A stretch of 64,000 bases of DNA from Effusibacillus pohliae DSM 22757 (lineage in GTDB: Bacteria; Bacillota; Bacilli; Tumebacillales; Effusibacillaceae): NCBI RefSeq assembly GCF_000376225.1, contig NZ_AQXL01000117.1:1-64000 (forward strand), given 5' to 3'. This document shows, piece by piece, positions 27,501 to 36,435 of the stretch. A program made the translations under genes and the position numbers. Position 1 is the first letter of the stretch, and each line of letters begins with the position of its first letter. The notes beneath the pieces are model-generated. The model did no database searches and was not told the DNA's origin. It worked only from the letters and a program-made list of their open reading frames with translations.

Positions 27501-28826
27501 ATGGATAGCCAATCTCGAAAGATCAAAGCATTCTTCGACGTTTTGCTCGATTCGGTCAACGATGCGGTGACCGGCGTGGACCGGGACGGAACGGTGCTCT
27601 ACTGGAACAATGTGGCGGAACGGCTCTACGGCATCCCGAAAGAGCAGATTATCGGGAAGCCGATCGGGAACTTTTTTCAGAAAGGTTCGCTGATGCTGTT
27701 TCAGGTGATGGAGACCGGCTGTCCGGTCTACCAGGTGTACCATCGTCCGCGGCCCGACAAGCATGTGTTTATCAATGCCGTCCCGATCTACGATGAAAAT
27801 GGGGAACTGTTGGGAGCGGTCGCGATCGAGCAGGACATCACGCACACGGTAAAATTAAGCGAGGAACTGTACAATCGGCCGGACAGCCCGATTGACGCAC
27901 CCCCCGGCCGGCAGTTGGTGCATCGCAGCCGGTCGATGCAGCAAATTTTACAGTTTTTAACACACACTTCCAAACAGTCGTTCTCGATTCTGCTGACCGG
28001 CGAAGCGGGTGTCGGCAAGCAAACGCTGGCGGCTCTCGCTCACCGGACCGGCAACAAGTCCGGCCCGTTTATCGCCATCAACTGCGATTCCATTCCGAGC
28101 GGCCTGCTGGACGCCGAACTGTTTGGCTACCAAGGGGGAACGTTTGGCGGCGAAGACGAACGGCCGGGAAAATTGGAACTGGCGGCCGGCGGAACCGTGT
28201 ATCTGAAAAATGTGCATGCCCTGCCGCTGCCGACCCAATCCAAGCTGTCGCAAGCGCTTGGCGAAGGCCACTTTTTCCGGACCGGCGGGATGAATCCGAT
28301 TCCTTTGCGCTGCCAAATCGTCGCCTCTTCCGTGCCGGAAGTTGAAGAACTGGTGGCGAAGGGCGTTTTTTTGCAAGAACTGTTTTACCGGTTTCATACG
28401 TTTGCGGTTCCCGCGCTGGCGGAGCGAAAAGAGGATTTGCCGGAGCTTTGCCATCTGTTTCTCAGCAAATCGGCACAAACCGTCGGAAAACCGGTCCCCC
28501 GCCTGAGTTCGGAAGTGATGGCGGCATTGACCACTTACGATTGGCCGGGAAATCTGCCGCAGCTCCGGAATGTGATGGAGTATCTGGCAATCGTGGCGGA
28601 CGGTAGGGAAGTGACGCTGGAGCACCTGCCGCCGGCGATCCGGCTGACCACTTTGTCCCAGTTGGCGGAAGACGCGTTGCCGCTGTCCGCTCTCTCGGAG
28701 GAGATGGAACGGGCCAAAATCGAGGACGCACTCAGGAAAACGGGCGGCAACAAAGCGGGAGCGGCCCGGCTGTTGGGCATCTCGCGCGGCGCTTTGTACT
28801 ACAAGATCAAACAATACGGATTATAG
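27501..28826 (+). CDS. PutR-like regulator with an inactivated AAA+ domain
   Basis: 441 aa. PAS (about 1-105), AAA+ (about 130-360) and Fis-type HTH (about 400-440: TGGNKAGAARLLGISRGALYYKIKQYGL) as in PutR. Walker A GEAGVGKQ survives, but the sigma-54 loop reads GGTFGG in place of GAFTGA, and Walker B reads GGTVYLKNVHAL where [12 protein letters not shown] is expected: both acidic catalytic residues are gone. It should not remodel sigma-54 holoenzyme. Divergent from the liv operon, it is more likely a ligand-responsive repressor acting at 27376. ATG 27501 chosen for spacing from GGGAG; 27498 is possible. Confidence 0.82.
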   Translation: MDSQSRKIKAFFDVLLDSVNDAVTGVDRDGTVLYWNNVAERLYGIPKEQIIGKPIGNFFQKGSLMLFQVMETGCPVYQVYHRPRPDKHVFINAVPIYDENGELLGAVAIEQDITHTVKLSEELYNRPDSPIDAPPGRQLVHRSRSMQQILQFLTHTSKQSFSILLTGEAGVGKQTLAALAHRTGNKSGPFIAINCDSIPSGLLDAELFGYQGGTFGGEDERPGKLELAAGGTVYLKNVHALPLPTQSKLSQALGEGHFFRTGGMNPIPLRCQIVASSVPEVEELVAKGVFLQELFYRFHTFAVPALAERKEDLPELCHLFLSKSAQTVGKPVPRLSSEVMAALTTYDWPGNLPQLRNVMEYLAIVADGREVTLEHLPPAIRLTTLSQLAEDALPLSALSEEMERAKIEDALRKTGGNKAGAARLLGISRGALYYKIKQYGL

Positions 28827-28841
28827 AAACGGGGGTTGCGC

Positions 28842-29768
28842 ATGCCAAACCGGCCTTTTTTTCCGCCTTATCTGGCGCTTGTCATCGGCATTTTATCGAT
28901 TTCCTCGTCGGCCATCTTCGTTAAATTGTCCGCTTCGTCGCCCGGACTGACGGCCGCGTACCGGCTGTTTTTTACGGTGATGCTGATGATCCCGTTCATG
29001 GTGGCCAGGCGGAATGCGTTCCGGCAATCGCTCACCGGCCTGACGGGGCGAGACTACCTGCTTTGTGCGGTGTCCGGCGTGATGCTCTCGTTTCACTTCA
29101 TCTACTGGTTCATGTCGTTCCAGTACACGTCTGTCGCCAGTTCGGTGGTGCTGGTGTCGCTGCAGCCGCTGTTTACGTTCGCCGGATCGATCTGGGTTTT
29201 TAAAGAACAGCTTTCGAGGAATGCCTGGCTGGGCGGGCTGTTGGCGATCATCGGCTCGGTCATTATCGGCTGGGGGGATTTCACGTCCGGGCCGAACGTC
29301 CTGTTCGGCGATTTCTTGGCGCTTCTTTCGGCGTTTCTGGTATCGGTGTACTGGCTGATCGGACAACATGTCCGGGCCCGGGCCGATTCCGCCGCCTACA
29401 CGTTTCTGGTGTACGGGATCAGCACAGTCACATTATTCGCTTATGTGCTGATTCACGATGAACAGCTGCTCTCGCCGCCGCCGCTCGACTGGCTGTGGTT
29501 TTTGTGCCTGGCCGTGTTTCCGACGCTTCTGGGCCATTCGATCTTCAACTGGGTGATCCGCTGGATCCCCGCCTCGATTTTGTCCGTCGGGATTCTGGGG
29601 GAAGCGGTCGGTTCCTCTATCCTCGCCTATTTCGTGTTTGGCGAGACGGTGTCGCTGCAGCAGGTGGCAGGCGGCATCCTGCTGCTGGCCGGGATCGTGC
29701 TCTGCACTACGCACCATCAACCGACGCCTCAGCCGCCCGCGCTCGGGACTGCGGAAGGGCACAAGTAA
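28842..29768 (+). CDS. EamA/DMT-family transporter
   Basis: 308 aa with ten predicted membrane helices in two EamA repeats (about 8-140 and 155-290: FGDFLALLSAFLVSVYWLIG; SVGILGEAVGSSILAYFVFGE). Drug/metabolite exporters of this type often export amino acids. ATG 28842 behind GGGGGTTGCGC. 16 nt after the regulator gene, so probably co-transcribed. Confidence 0.85.
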   Translation: MPNRPFFPPYLALVIGILSISSSAIFVKLSASSPGLTAAYRLFFTVMLMIPFMVARRNAFRQSLTGLTGRDYLLCAVSGVMLSFHFIYWFMSFQYTSVASSVVLVSLQPLFTFAGSIWVFKEQLSRNAWLGGLLAIIGSVIIGWGDFTSGPNVLFGDFLALLSAFLVSVYWLIGQHVRARADSAAYTFLVYGISTVTLFAYVLIHDEQLLSPPPLDWLWFLCLAVFPTLLGHSIFNWVIRWIPASILSVGILGEAVGSSILAYFVFGETVSLQQVAGGILLLAGIVLCTTHHQPTPQPPALGTAEGHK

Positions 29769-29801
29769 CCCCCTCTTCGCCTGAAAAAGAAAGAGGGGGT
29801 T
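29767..29801. terminator. Terminator hairpin after the EamA gene
   Basis: AACCCCCTCTT / AAGAGGGGGTT, 13-nt loop. Serves the converging end of the globin relic as well. Confidence 0.7.
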
Positions 29802-29807
29802 GCAGAG

Positions 29808-29990
29808 TCACTTGTACAACACATCGTCCTTGAGCGATTCAATATGGCTCAACACCTGGTCAATGTCGCGCTGATCGACGCCAAAATGCGCCAGCGCGTC
29901 CTGCAAATGTTTGGCGACCGCCGCAAAATGCTCCGGATGCAGATTCATCCCCTCATGTTGGGGTCTCAACCGTAGCTTAGCAGGAATTTT
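29808..29990 (-). pseudogene. Truncated haemoglobin (group I), C-terminal relic
   Basis: Minus strand frame reading HEGMNLHPEHFAAVAKHL followed by QDALAHFGVDQRDIDQVLSH and IESLKDDVLYK, then stop. This looks like the last two helices of a 2/2 globin (the H.GMNLT..HFD.V..HL..AL...GV motif). About 60 of roughly 120 residues remain; the haem-binding half and start codon are missing and the frame ends in a GCAGGAA/TTCCTGC hairpin (29980-30000). A short ATG-initiated 46-aa ORF (29946-29948 start) exists but is not a working globin. Confidence 0.55.
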
Positions 29991-30098
29991 TCCTGCATGC
30001 GGGCCTCTTGTAAGACTTGGTTACATTGACTGTTGTGGCGGTCCCTTCTCCGTTCTACAATCGGGTACAAGAACATATCGGAGAGGGGAAGACCGGCT

Positions 30099-30413
30099 AT
30101 GGGGAAAAAAGTGATTGAAACGATTCTCGATCCTGCTCTGGTGGAGTCTGTCGTCCGCTCGCTCACGCGCATGCAAATCGAAAACTACAACATTACAAAT
30201 GTGAAAGAATTCAGTTTGTTTGGTGTTTCCCCCTTCCCCAAACAGATTCGAATGCCGTTTCAAACCCACATCAAAGCAAAACTGCAACTCATTGTGGAAG
30301 AAGAGCAGGTGGAGAATGCGGTCAAAAGGATTCTTTCACTCACTTACACAGGCAATAAAGAGAAGGACAGGATTCTGGTGTCAGAACATTTCCCACCTAG
30401 CCGTTTGGGATGA
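30099..30413 (+). CDS. PII-like signalling protein
   Basis: 104 aa, one ferredoxin-like PII domain: KVIETILDPALVESVVRSL, a short T-loop region FSLFGVSPFPKQIRM, and a C-terminal EEQVENAVKRILSLTYTGNKEKDRILV. It lacks the classical uridylylation Tyr and full T-loop, so it belongs with the PII-like nucleotide-binding proteins rather than GlnB/GlnK. GGAGAGGGGAA lies upstream of the ATG. No partner transporter is next to it, and its target cannot be told. Confidence 0.7.
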   Translation: MGKKVIETILDPALVESVVRSLTRMQIENYNITNVKEFSLFGVSPFPKQIRMPFQTHIKAKLQLIVEEEQVENAVKRILSLTYTGNKEKDRILVSEHFPPSRLG

Positions 30414-30463
30414 AAAACGGTTCCCTCCTGTGGCTGCCCGTTTCTGAAAACGGCACTCCGCGA

Positions 30464-30493
30464 TTGACGCGCACCGCGCCGTCCTGCTACTAT
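30464..30493 (+). promoter_or_regulatory. Sigma-A promoter of the glycine-riboswitch operon
   Basis: TTGACG, 18 nt, TACTAT, 55 nt upstream of the aptamer. Confidence 0.7.
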
Positions 30494-30548
30494 AGGAAAA
30501 AATCGATCCAGCCGGATGAAAGTTGCGGGTGACACCGCAACCGGACGA

Positions 30549-30625
30549 ACCTCTGGAGAGACCCTGCCAGGGCGCCGAAGGGGCAAGCGATCATCGCGAA
30601 ACTCTCAGGCAAAAGGACAGAGGAA
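30549..30625 (+). ncRNA. Glycine riboswitch (single aptamer seen)
   Basis: Conserved blocks in order: CTCTGGAGAGACC, GGCGCCGAAGGGGCAAGC, AAACTCTCAGGCAAAAGGACAGAGG. These are the core of the gcvT-type glycine aptamer with P1 CCTCTGG/CAGAGG. Only one complete aptamer is visible, not the usual tandem. It is followed by a hairpin AACCGC/GCGGTT (30638-30656) and then a terminator, so it probably controls transcription of the two genes below. Confidence 0.9.
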
Positions 30626-30677
30626 GCGCGGGACGCCAACCGCTTTTGGGCGGTTGTGATTGCAGTGCGGCTTCCCT

Positions 30678-30705
30678 GACCATTCTCCCGAATGGTCTTT
30701 TTTTT
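30678..30705 (+). terminator. Riboswitch expression-platform terminator
   Basis: GACCATTC / GAATGGTC followed by eight T, 26 nt before the UPF0237 gene. Confidence 0.88.
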
Positions 30706-30730
30706 GATCGAGAAAAAAGGAGAGAAACCG

Positions 30731-31006
30731 ATGGAACAACGGGCATTGATCACGGTGGTGGGGATCGACCGGATCGGCATCATTGCGGCCGTCACCACCG
30801 CCTTGGCGGACAACCGGGTGAACATTGTGGATATCAGGCAGACGATCGTCGGTGAATTTTTTACGATGATCATGGTGGTCGATTTGCAGCAAGCCGTCCG
30901 CTCGCTGCAGGAATTGCAAAGCTGCCTCGATGAGGTGGGGCTGCGGCTTGGCGTGAAAATCACGGTGCAGAGCGAAGAACTCTTTCGCTCGATGCACCGG
31001 ATCTGA
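30731..31006 (+). CDS. ACT-domain protein UPF0237
   Basis: 91 aa, a single ACT domain (ALITVVGIDRIGIIAAVTTALADNRVNIVDIRQT). ACT domains bind amino acids; this family is always found beside UPF0210 and is a likely regulatory subunit. GGAGAGAAACC precedes the ATG. First gene behind the glycine riboswitch, so glycine (or serine) is the obvious candidate ligand. Confidence 0.9.
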   Translation: MEQRALITVVGIDRIGIIAAVTTALADNRVNIVDIRQTIVGEFFTMIMVVDLQQAVRSLQELQSCLDEVGLRLGVKITVQSEELFRSMHRI

Positions 31007-31018
31007 GGAGGTGGCGGC

Positions 31019-32383
31019 ATGAGCTATACGGAAAGCGAAGTGTTGGAAACGATCCGCATGGTGGAAACGGAACACCTCGACATCCGGACCGTGACTCTGG
31101 GAGTCCATCTCGACGACTGCCGGGCGGACACCCTGTCCGCCACCAAAACCCGTGTGCGGGACAAACTGCTGCGCCACGCATCGCGGCTTGTCCCGGTGGT
31201 ACACGGGATTGAACGGGAGATCGGCATCCCGATCGTCAACAAACGGATTGCGGTCACACCGATTGCTCATGCGCTGCCCGGTTTTGACAAGGACGGGTAT
31301 GTGGAAATTGCCGTCGAGTTGGACGAGGTGGCGGAAGAACTGGGAATCGATTTTCTCGGGGGCTATTCGGCTCTGGTCCACAAGGGCATGACACCCTCGG
31401 CGCAGGCGTTGATCGATTCCCTGCCGGATGCTTTATCGCAGACAAACCGGGTGTGCGCCTCGGTGGCGGTGGCATCGACCAAAGCCGGCATTAACATGGA
31501 CGCAGTGTACCGGATGGGGTGCACGATCAAGCATGTCGCCGAACGGACGGCAGACCGGAGCGGGATCGGAGCGGCCAAACTGGTCGTGTTCTGCAACCCG
31601 GTGGACGACAATCCGTTCATGGCCGGGGCCTTCCACGGCTTTGGCGAACCGGATGCGGTGATCAACGTCGGCGTGAGCGGGCCGGGGGTCGTGCTGTCGG
31701 CGTTAGAGCGGCTGGAAAAAAGAGCCGATTTTGGTATGATCGCAGAGACGATCAAACGGACGGCATTCAAGATCACGCGGGTCGGCGAACTGGTGGGGCG
31801 CAAAACGGCCGCGGCGCTTGGCGTGCCGTTTGGCATCGTCGATCTGTCGCTCGCGCCGACCAACGCGATGGGGGACAGCGTAGCGCAGATTCTGGAGGCG
31901 ATGGGCCTGGAACGGTGCGGTGCGCACGGCACCACCGCCGCCTTGGCTCTGCTCAACGATGCGGTAAAAAAAGGCGGCGCGATGGCCACTTCGTATCCCG
32001 GCGGGCTGTCGGGCGCTTTTATCCCGGTCTCGGAGGACAACGGGATGATCGCTGCCGTCGAAGCGGGCGCACTCAGCCTGGCCAAATTGGAAGCGATGAC
32101 CTGCGTCTGCTCGGTCGGGCTCGATATGATCGCGGTGCCCGGCGAGACAACCGCCGAAACGCTGGCCGGGCTGATCGCCGATGAGATGGCGATTGGCATG
32201 ATGAACAAAAAAACGACGGCCGTCCGTGTCATCCCCGTTCCGGGGGCCGTGGCAGGGCAAATGGCGGAATTCGGCGGATTGCTGGGCCGCGCGCCGGTAA
32301 TGGAGATCAATCGGTTCTCATCGGCGGAATTTGCCCGGCGCGGCGGCCGCATTCCGGCCCCCATCCAATCGCTGATGAACTAG
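31019..32383 (+). CDS. UPF0210 (PFL family, DUF711) protein
   Basis: 454 aa, soluble, rich in Gly/Ala. Conserved blocks: [50 protein letters not shown], and [28 protein letters not shown]. The family resembles pyruvate-formate-lyase structurally by name only; its reaction is not established to my knowledge. GAGGAGGTGGCGGC before the ATG, 12 nt after UPF0237. Operon and riboswitch together tie it to glycine handling. Confidence 0.9.
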   Translation: MSYTESEVLETIRMVETEHLDIRTVTLGVHLDDCRADTLSATKTRVRDKLLRHASRLVPVVHGIEREIGIPIVNKRIAVTPIAHALPGFDKDGYVEIAVELDEVAEELGIDFLGGYSALVHKGMTPSAQALIDSLPDALSQTNRVCASVAVASTKAGINMDAVYRMGCTIKHVAERTADRSGIGAAKLVVFCNPVDDNPFMAGAFHGFGEPDAVINVGVSGPGVVLSALERLEKRADFGMIAETIKRTAFKITRVGELVGRKTAAALGVPFGIVDLSLAPTNAMGDSVAQILEAMGLERCGAHGTTAALALLNDAVKKGGAMATSYPGGLSGAFIPVSEDNGMIAAVEAGALSLAKLEAMTCVCSVGLDMIAVPGETTAETLAGLIADEMAIGMMNKKTTAVRVIPVPGAVAGQMAEFGGLLGRAPVMEINRFSSAEFARRGGRIPAPIQSLMN

Positions 32384-32405
32384 CGGGGCGGACCAATGTC
32401 ACAAA

Positions 32406-32431
32406 AGCGGCATGCGAAGAAGCATGCCGCT
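32406..32431. terminator. Bidirectional terminator
   Basis: AGCGGCATGC / GCATGCCGCT; on the minus strand followed by TTTTGT, ending the cba operon. Confidence 0.8.
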
Positions 32432-32445
32432 CACATTTCGGCCGT

Positions 32446-34095
32446 TTACCAGGTTTTGATACCGGGTGCTCCCGGCGGCGGATTTTGGATCATCTCGAAA
32501 ATCGGGTAACCATAGGCGACGAGAATCAGGACCACCGCCACCGGCACCCAAACCCGCCAGCGTTCGAGAATCGCCGGCGTCGCCTCCGCTTCCTCCGCCA
32601 CTTCGCCGATCGGGTATTCCTCCTCCCCCTTCGGCGCCTTGAAGGTCAGATAGAAGACGATGGCAATTTGCAGCATGGCGGCCACCAGCAGGATACCGCC
32701 CCCGATCGCGGTCAATTTGTGCCACGGCAGCCAACTGAGAGCGGTCGGATCGTTCATGTAGGTCGTTCCCGCCGTCCGCCGCGGTCCTCCCAACAACCCG
32801 AGCGTGTGCATCGAGCCCGACATAAACAGCATGCCGATCGACCACAAAAAGCCCTGCAATTTCCCCAGATCGTTCAGCACCGGCGTCAATTTGCGGCCGG
32901 TCAGATGCGGAATCAGCCAGTAACTGACGGAAAAAAACGTGAGCGCCACCGTCGTGCCGACCGTCAAATGAAAATGGCCGGTCACCCAAATGGTGTTATG
33001 CACCACCGCATTCAGCTGGTTGCTGGCGTTGATGATGCCTCCGATCCCCGCTGGAACGAACCAGACCATCGCCAGAAACATCGAAAAGAAGCGGGCGTCG
33101 CGAAACGGCAGATGGCGGAACCAGCCGAACAGCCCCTTCGCCCCTTTGGCCCGTCCGGCCGTCTCAAATGTGGCAAACATCGTGAACGCCGTGATCATGG
33201 AAGGAATCGCGATCGACAGGGTCAACGCCACATGCAGAAATTTCCATTTTTCATCGATTCCCGGTTCCATCAGCTGATGGTGAAACCCGATCGGCGACGA
33301 CAGCACCACAAAAATCACAAACACCATGCGCGTGATCGCGTCACTGAACACCTTGCCGCCGATGATCTTCGGCATCACCACATACCAGGTGATGTAGGCG
33401 GGCAGCAGCCAAAAATAGACCAGTGGATGCCCAAACAGCCAGAACAGCGTGCGGCTGAGCACCACATTCACCGTATCGACCCATCCGAACGCCCAAGGGA
33501 TCAGTTGCAGCACGACCTCGGCCGCAACGCCGACCGAACAGATCTGCCAGAGGATCATCGTCGCCACTGCCGCGAACATAAACAGCGGAGAATGTTGGCC
33601 CGGATGAGCCCGGCGCCAAGCCCGGTAGCAAGCGAACATCCCCCAACCTGCCACCCAACTGCCAACCACCAGCAGAGCGGCGCCTACATAGAACCAGGGA
33701 GAGGCTTTCATCGGCGCATAAAACGTGTACAGCACGCTGGCCTGGTTGGTCAGGATGGTGACAACCCCCATCAACGTCCCGGCCAGCATCATCCAAAACC
33801 CGGTCCATCCCAGCCGGCGGGCGGCGGGGGTCAGCGATCCGCCATTCGTCCTGGCAATCCCCGAAAACAGAAAACCGACAATGAAAAATGTGGTAAAGAC
33901 AAGTGCCATCAGCACGCCGTGGGCGGTCAAAATCTGGTAATAGGTGAGCCACGAAGGCATCGTGATCACACCGCCGCGGTCCATTCCCTGCAGCGCTCCA
34001 AAAATGGCAGCCAGCCCAAACGCGGCAAAGGCGACCAAAACGTAGGCGAGGCTCAGTCTCGACGATCGCTCGTCCACTCTAGTCATCGGTGTCAC
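32446..34095 (-). CDS. cbaA: ba3-type cytochrome c oxidase subunit I
   Basis: 549 aa, about 13 membrane helices. Haem-copper core: low-spin haem His in LTAHGVLMALVF, high-spin/CuB motif LFGHPLVYFWLLPAYI with the His-Tyr pair, SSPIGFHHQLMEP (CuB His-His), and GHFHLTVGT (haem ligands). The sequence and size fit the B-type (ba3) oxidases rather than aa3. Terminal O2 reductase and proton pump. GTG 34095 is chosen (AAAGGAG, 9 nt); the ORF can start 10 codons earlier without a ribosome site. Third gene of cbaD-cbaB-cbaA. Confidence 0.94.
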   Translation of the reverse strand: MTPMTRVDERSSRLSLAYVLVAFAAFGLAAIFGALQGMDRGGVITMPSWLTYYQILTAHGVLMALVFTTFFIVGFLFSGIARTNGGSLTPAARRLGWTGFWMMLAGTLMGVVTILTNQASVLYTFYAPMKASPWFYVGAALLVVGSWVAGWGMFACYRAWRRAHPGQHSPLFMFAAVATMILWQICSVGVAAEVVLQLIPWAFGWVDTVNVVLSRTLFWLFGHPLVYFWLLPAYITWYVVMPKIIGGKVFSDAITRMVFVIFVVLSSPIGFHHQLMEPGIDEKWKFLHVALTLSIAIPSMITAFTMFATFETAGRAKGAKGLFGWFRHLPFRDARFFSMFLAMVWFVPAGIGGIINASNQLNAVVHNTIWVTGHFHLTVGTTVALTFFSVSYWLIPHLTGRKLTPVLNDLGKLQGFLWSIGMLFMSGSMHTLGLLGGPRRTAGTTYMNDPTALSWLPWHKLTAIGGGILLVAAMLQIAIVFYLTFKAPKGEEEYPIGEVAEEAEATPAILERWRVWVPVAVVLILVAYGYPIFEMIQNPPPGAPGIKTW

Positions 34096-34114
34096 GGCTG
34101 CACACTCCTTTCCT

Positions 34115-34582
34115 CTATTTGACAATCACTTTGCCCATCATCATATGGTGGCCGGCTCCGCAATACTCGTTGCACAAAATCAGATACTCGCCCGGCTTGT
34201 TGAACGTCTGCGTCACTTTATTCACATGGCCCGGTTCCACCATCATGTTCACGTTGGTGCCCGGAATTTCAAAACCGTGCACCACATCCTTGCTCGTGCT
34301 GATAAAAGTTACCTTGGAACCGGCAGGCACTTCGATTTGCGGCGGGTTAAATCCGAACACGAAAGCGGTCATCACAGCCTCATACTCGTTGTCCCCCACC
34401 TTGTGCACCCCCGGTTTGTCAAACGGCGGTGTCGCGTCCACCTGTTTTGGATCGATGGTTTGCATGTGGCTGGGCGGGTGCATGCCCATCGCAAACGCAT
34501 TGACAAACAGGGCCACAATAAACGAAACCACAATTACGCCGCCGACCAGCAGCCAAATTTTTTCATAACGATGGATGTGCAT
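34115..34582 (-). CDS. cbaB: ba3-type cytochrome c oxidase subunit II (CuA)
   Basis: 155 aa. One N-terminal membrane helix (about 10-32) and a cupredoxin domain with the full CuA set: VVHGFEI (His), LCNEYCGAGHHMM (Cys-x3-Cys, His, Met). Accepts electrons from cytochrome c or similar donor. Much shorter than aa3 subunit II (no second helix, no cytochrome c domain), as in Thermus ba3. Confidence 0.94.
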   Translation of the reverse strand: MHIHRYEKIWLLVGGVIVVSFIVALFVNAFAMGMHPPSHMQTIDPKQVDATPPFDKPGVHKVGDNEYEAVMTAFVFGFNPPQIEVPAGSKVTFISTSKDVVHGFEIPGTNVNMMVEPGHVNKVTQTFNKPGEYLILCNEYCGAGHHMMMGKVIVK

Positions 34583-34614
34583 CGGTTTTCACCCTTTCTG
34601 CCTCTCCAGATCGG

Positions 34615-34782
34615 TCAGTTGCGGCTGAGATACAGGGAAAATACCCCCAGCCAGCTGAGCACAATCAGCCCACCCAGCACCAGCACCGCTACCAACGTGC
34701 CGTTCAAGGCGGTTTCCTCCGGTTGCTTCCGGCTTGTCGCGTGGACAGACTGCTCATTGAATTCTGGCGATGGATACGACAT
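34615..34782 (-). CDS. cbaD: Cytochrome c oxidase subunit IIa-like small membrane protein
   Basis: 55 aa, one C-terminal membrane helix (GTLVAVLVLGGLIVLSWLGVF), the size and place of subunit IIa of ba3 oxidases. GGAAAGGAGGAGCC precedes the ATG. The longer open frame upstream runs through a tandem repeat and is not coding. First gene of the cba operon. Confidence 0.8.
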   Translation of the reverse strand: MSYPSPEFNEQSVHATSRKQPEETALNGTLVAVLVLGGLIVLSWLGVFSLYLSRN

Positions 34783-34798
34783 ACAGGCTCCTCCTTTC

Positions 34799-34906
34799 CA
34801 TAGCGCGATCCGGCAGCTTGACTGCCGTGACGCGACTTGTGCCCTTTGGGTGCATAGCGCGATCCGGCAGCTTGACTGCCGTGACGCGACTTGTGCCCTT
34901 TGGGTG
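34799..34906. repeat. Two tandem copies of a 54-bp structured repeat
   Basis: The 54-bp unit from CATAGCGCGATCC to CCCTTTGGGTG occurs twice without change (34799-34852 and 34853-34906). Each has a CGGCAG/CTGCCG hairpin flanked by CGCGA repeats and a second hairpin TGTGCCC-TTT-GGGTGCA. It lies in the leader of the cba operon. A diverged third copy is at 36436. Confidence 0.85.
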
Positions 34907-34959
34907 CAAGGGCTGCCTCTTCTAGGTTTGAGTATAGTTTCACAAGCGGCTGCGAACCA

Positions 34960-34975
34960 TCGGGGAGTTCCCTGA
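34960..34975. promoter_or_regulatory. Candidate NreC-like operator upstream of cbaDBA
   Basis: TCGGGGAGTTCCCTGA, one of four copies of TCRGGGARYTCCCTGA. A weaker copy TTGGCAAACTCCCTGA lies at 34982-34997, 22 bp centre to centre (two helical turns), so two dimers could bind the same face. Confidence 0.65.
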
Positions 34976-35030
34976 TCCGAATTGGCAAACTCCCTGATCT
35001 TCGCCAACCCGGTGTCACAGCGGCCCTCGA

Positions 35031-36326
35031 TCAGATGCGAAACGACGCGATCAATCTCTCCAACTGCCCGGCTGATTCCCGCAGCATATTCGCCGTGGCC
35101 GCCGTTTGCTGCAGGAACGCGGTCTGTTCCTGTACGGATGCAAACACATCCTGTGCGCCGCTGCAGGTGTCTCCGGAAATGTCCGCAACATGCTCGGCGA
35201 TGGCAAGTGTCTTTTCGACCGCGTCCATCTGAACTTTCGTCAATTCGCCAATCGACGCAACCGAATCCACCACCCGTTGCACCGACAGCCGCATTTGTTC
35301 AATCGCCTGCAGCGTCTCCTCGCTTTTCTCCGATTCTTCCACCACCATCCGAGTCTGTCGAGACATTCGTTCGACGACGTGCCCCACCTGGGCTTGCATG
35401 CTCTGAATCAACCGGGAGATCTCCTCTACGGAGGCCCGGCTTTGTTCCGCCAGCTTGCGCACTTCGTCGGCCACCACGGCGAATCCTCGGCCATGCTCGC
35501 CGGCCCTTGCCGCCTCAATCGAAGCGTTGAGAGCCAGCAGATTGGTCTGTTCGGCAATTTTGCCAACCACTTCGATAATATTCCCGATTTCGCCCGCGTT
35601 TTGGGCGAGACTGTCCGCCACCTCCATCGTCTCCCGGTTTGTCTGGGCGATGTTGCGCAGCCCTTCCACCTGTGCGCGAACCACGGCGGATCCGGACTGC
35701 AATGTTTCTACCAGTTGGCCGCATAATCGGTTGGATTGCACCACATGTTCGTCAACCTGTTCCGTCACCTCCCGTGCCTGCGAAATGGCAGCGGTGGTTT
35801 CCACCGCCAGTTCCGATTGTCGCTCGGCGCCGCTGGCGATTTTCTGCATGGTGATGGCGATCCTCTCGACATTGTGGGCGGCCGTTTCCGATGCGGCGGT
35901 TATTTCTTTTACGCTTTCCTGCGTTTTTTGGAAATTGCCGTCGATGTTGTGAACCATCGCCCGCAGGTTTTGCAGCATCTGGTTAAAAGCGACGCCCAAC
36001 GCCCGCAGTTCGTCATCCGATCTGGACACCTCGACCTGCCATCGCAAATCGCCCGTCGCTGCCTGTCGGGCCACCGTTTCCAATGAAACCAGCGGCTTGG
36101 TGATCACCTTGGCGGCCCAATACCCCAGGATGCCCGACCAGACAATCCCCAACAGCAGGGTGCCTGCAACGAACAGTTCCTCGGGCATATCGGGAGCGAT
36201 CCAATCCTTCAGCACAAAGATAAAAAATCCGGATGTCAGATAGGTCACCAGCGCCAGCACGACAATGCCGAAGACGATTTTTTTGGTGAGGCTGAATCTG
36301 TAGACGGATTGCTGTTTCTCCAACAC
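35031..36326 (-). CDS. Methyl-accepting chemotaxis protein with minimal outer domain
   Basis: 431 aa. Two membrane helices (about 16-38 and 52-70) with only about 12 residues outside, HAMP (about 72-125), then a full signalling domain with the conserved tip [38 protein letters not shown]. Without a ligand-binding outer domain it probably senses redox, energy or membrane state. GTG start behind GGGAGGAGGAGC. Flanked on both sides by NreC-like palindromes. Confidence 0.93.
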   Translation of the reverse strand: MLEKQQSVYRFSLTKKIVFGIVVLALVTYLTSGFFIFVLKDWIAPDMPEELFVAGTLLLGIVWSGILGYWAAKVITKPLVSLETVARQAATGDLRWQVEVSRSDDELRALGVAFNQMLQNLRAMVHNIDGNFQKTQESVKEITAASETAAHNVERIAITMQKIASGAERQSELAVETTAAISQAREVTEQVDEHVVQSNRLCGQLVETLQSGSAVVRAQVEGLRNIAQTNRETMEVADSLAQNAGEIGNIIEVVGKIAEQTNLLALNASIEAARAGEHGRGFAVVADEVRKLAEQSRASVEEISRLIQSMQAQVGHVVERMSRQTRMVVEESEKSEETLQAIEQMRLSVQRVVDSVASIGELTKVQMDAVEKTLAIAEHVADISGDTCSGAQDVFASVQEQTAFLQQTAATANMLRESAGQLERLIASFRI

Positions 36327-36387
36327 GCTCCTCCTCCCGGTCGTTCGTATACGCCGTCAGTATATCGTGCGGGATGCAAAAATGGGA

Positions 36388-36403
36388 TCAGGGAATTCCC
36401 TGA
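36388..36403. promoter_or_regulatory. Candidate NreC-like operator upstream of the chemoreceptor
   Basis: TCAGGGAATTCCCTGA, a perfect 16-bp palindrome 62 nt upstream of the chemoreceptor start. The best match to the four-copy motif. Confidence 0.7.
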
Positions 36404-36435
36404 TTGCTCCGTGTGCAATCCCGGACTTCACCCAG

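Noticed and set aside
32485-34122. 545-codon frame opposite cbaA
   Set aside because: Basic, low-complexity antisense shadow of a membrane protein.
34799-34906. Tandem repeat considered as a c-di-GMP riboswitch or CRISPR
   Set aside because: GGGCACAA only loosely recalls the c-di-GMP-I core and P2 elements are missing; two direct units with no spacers are not a CRISPR.
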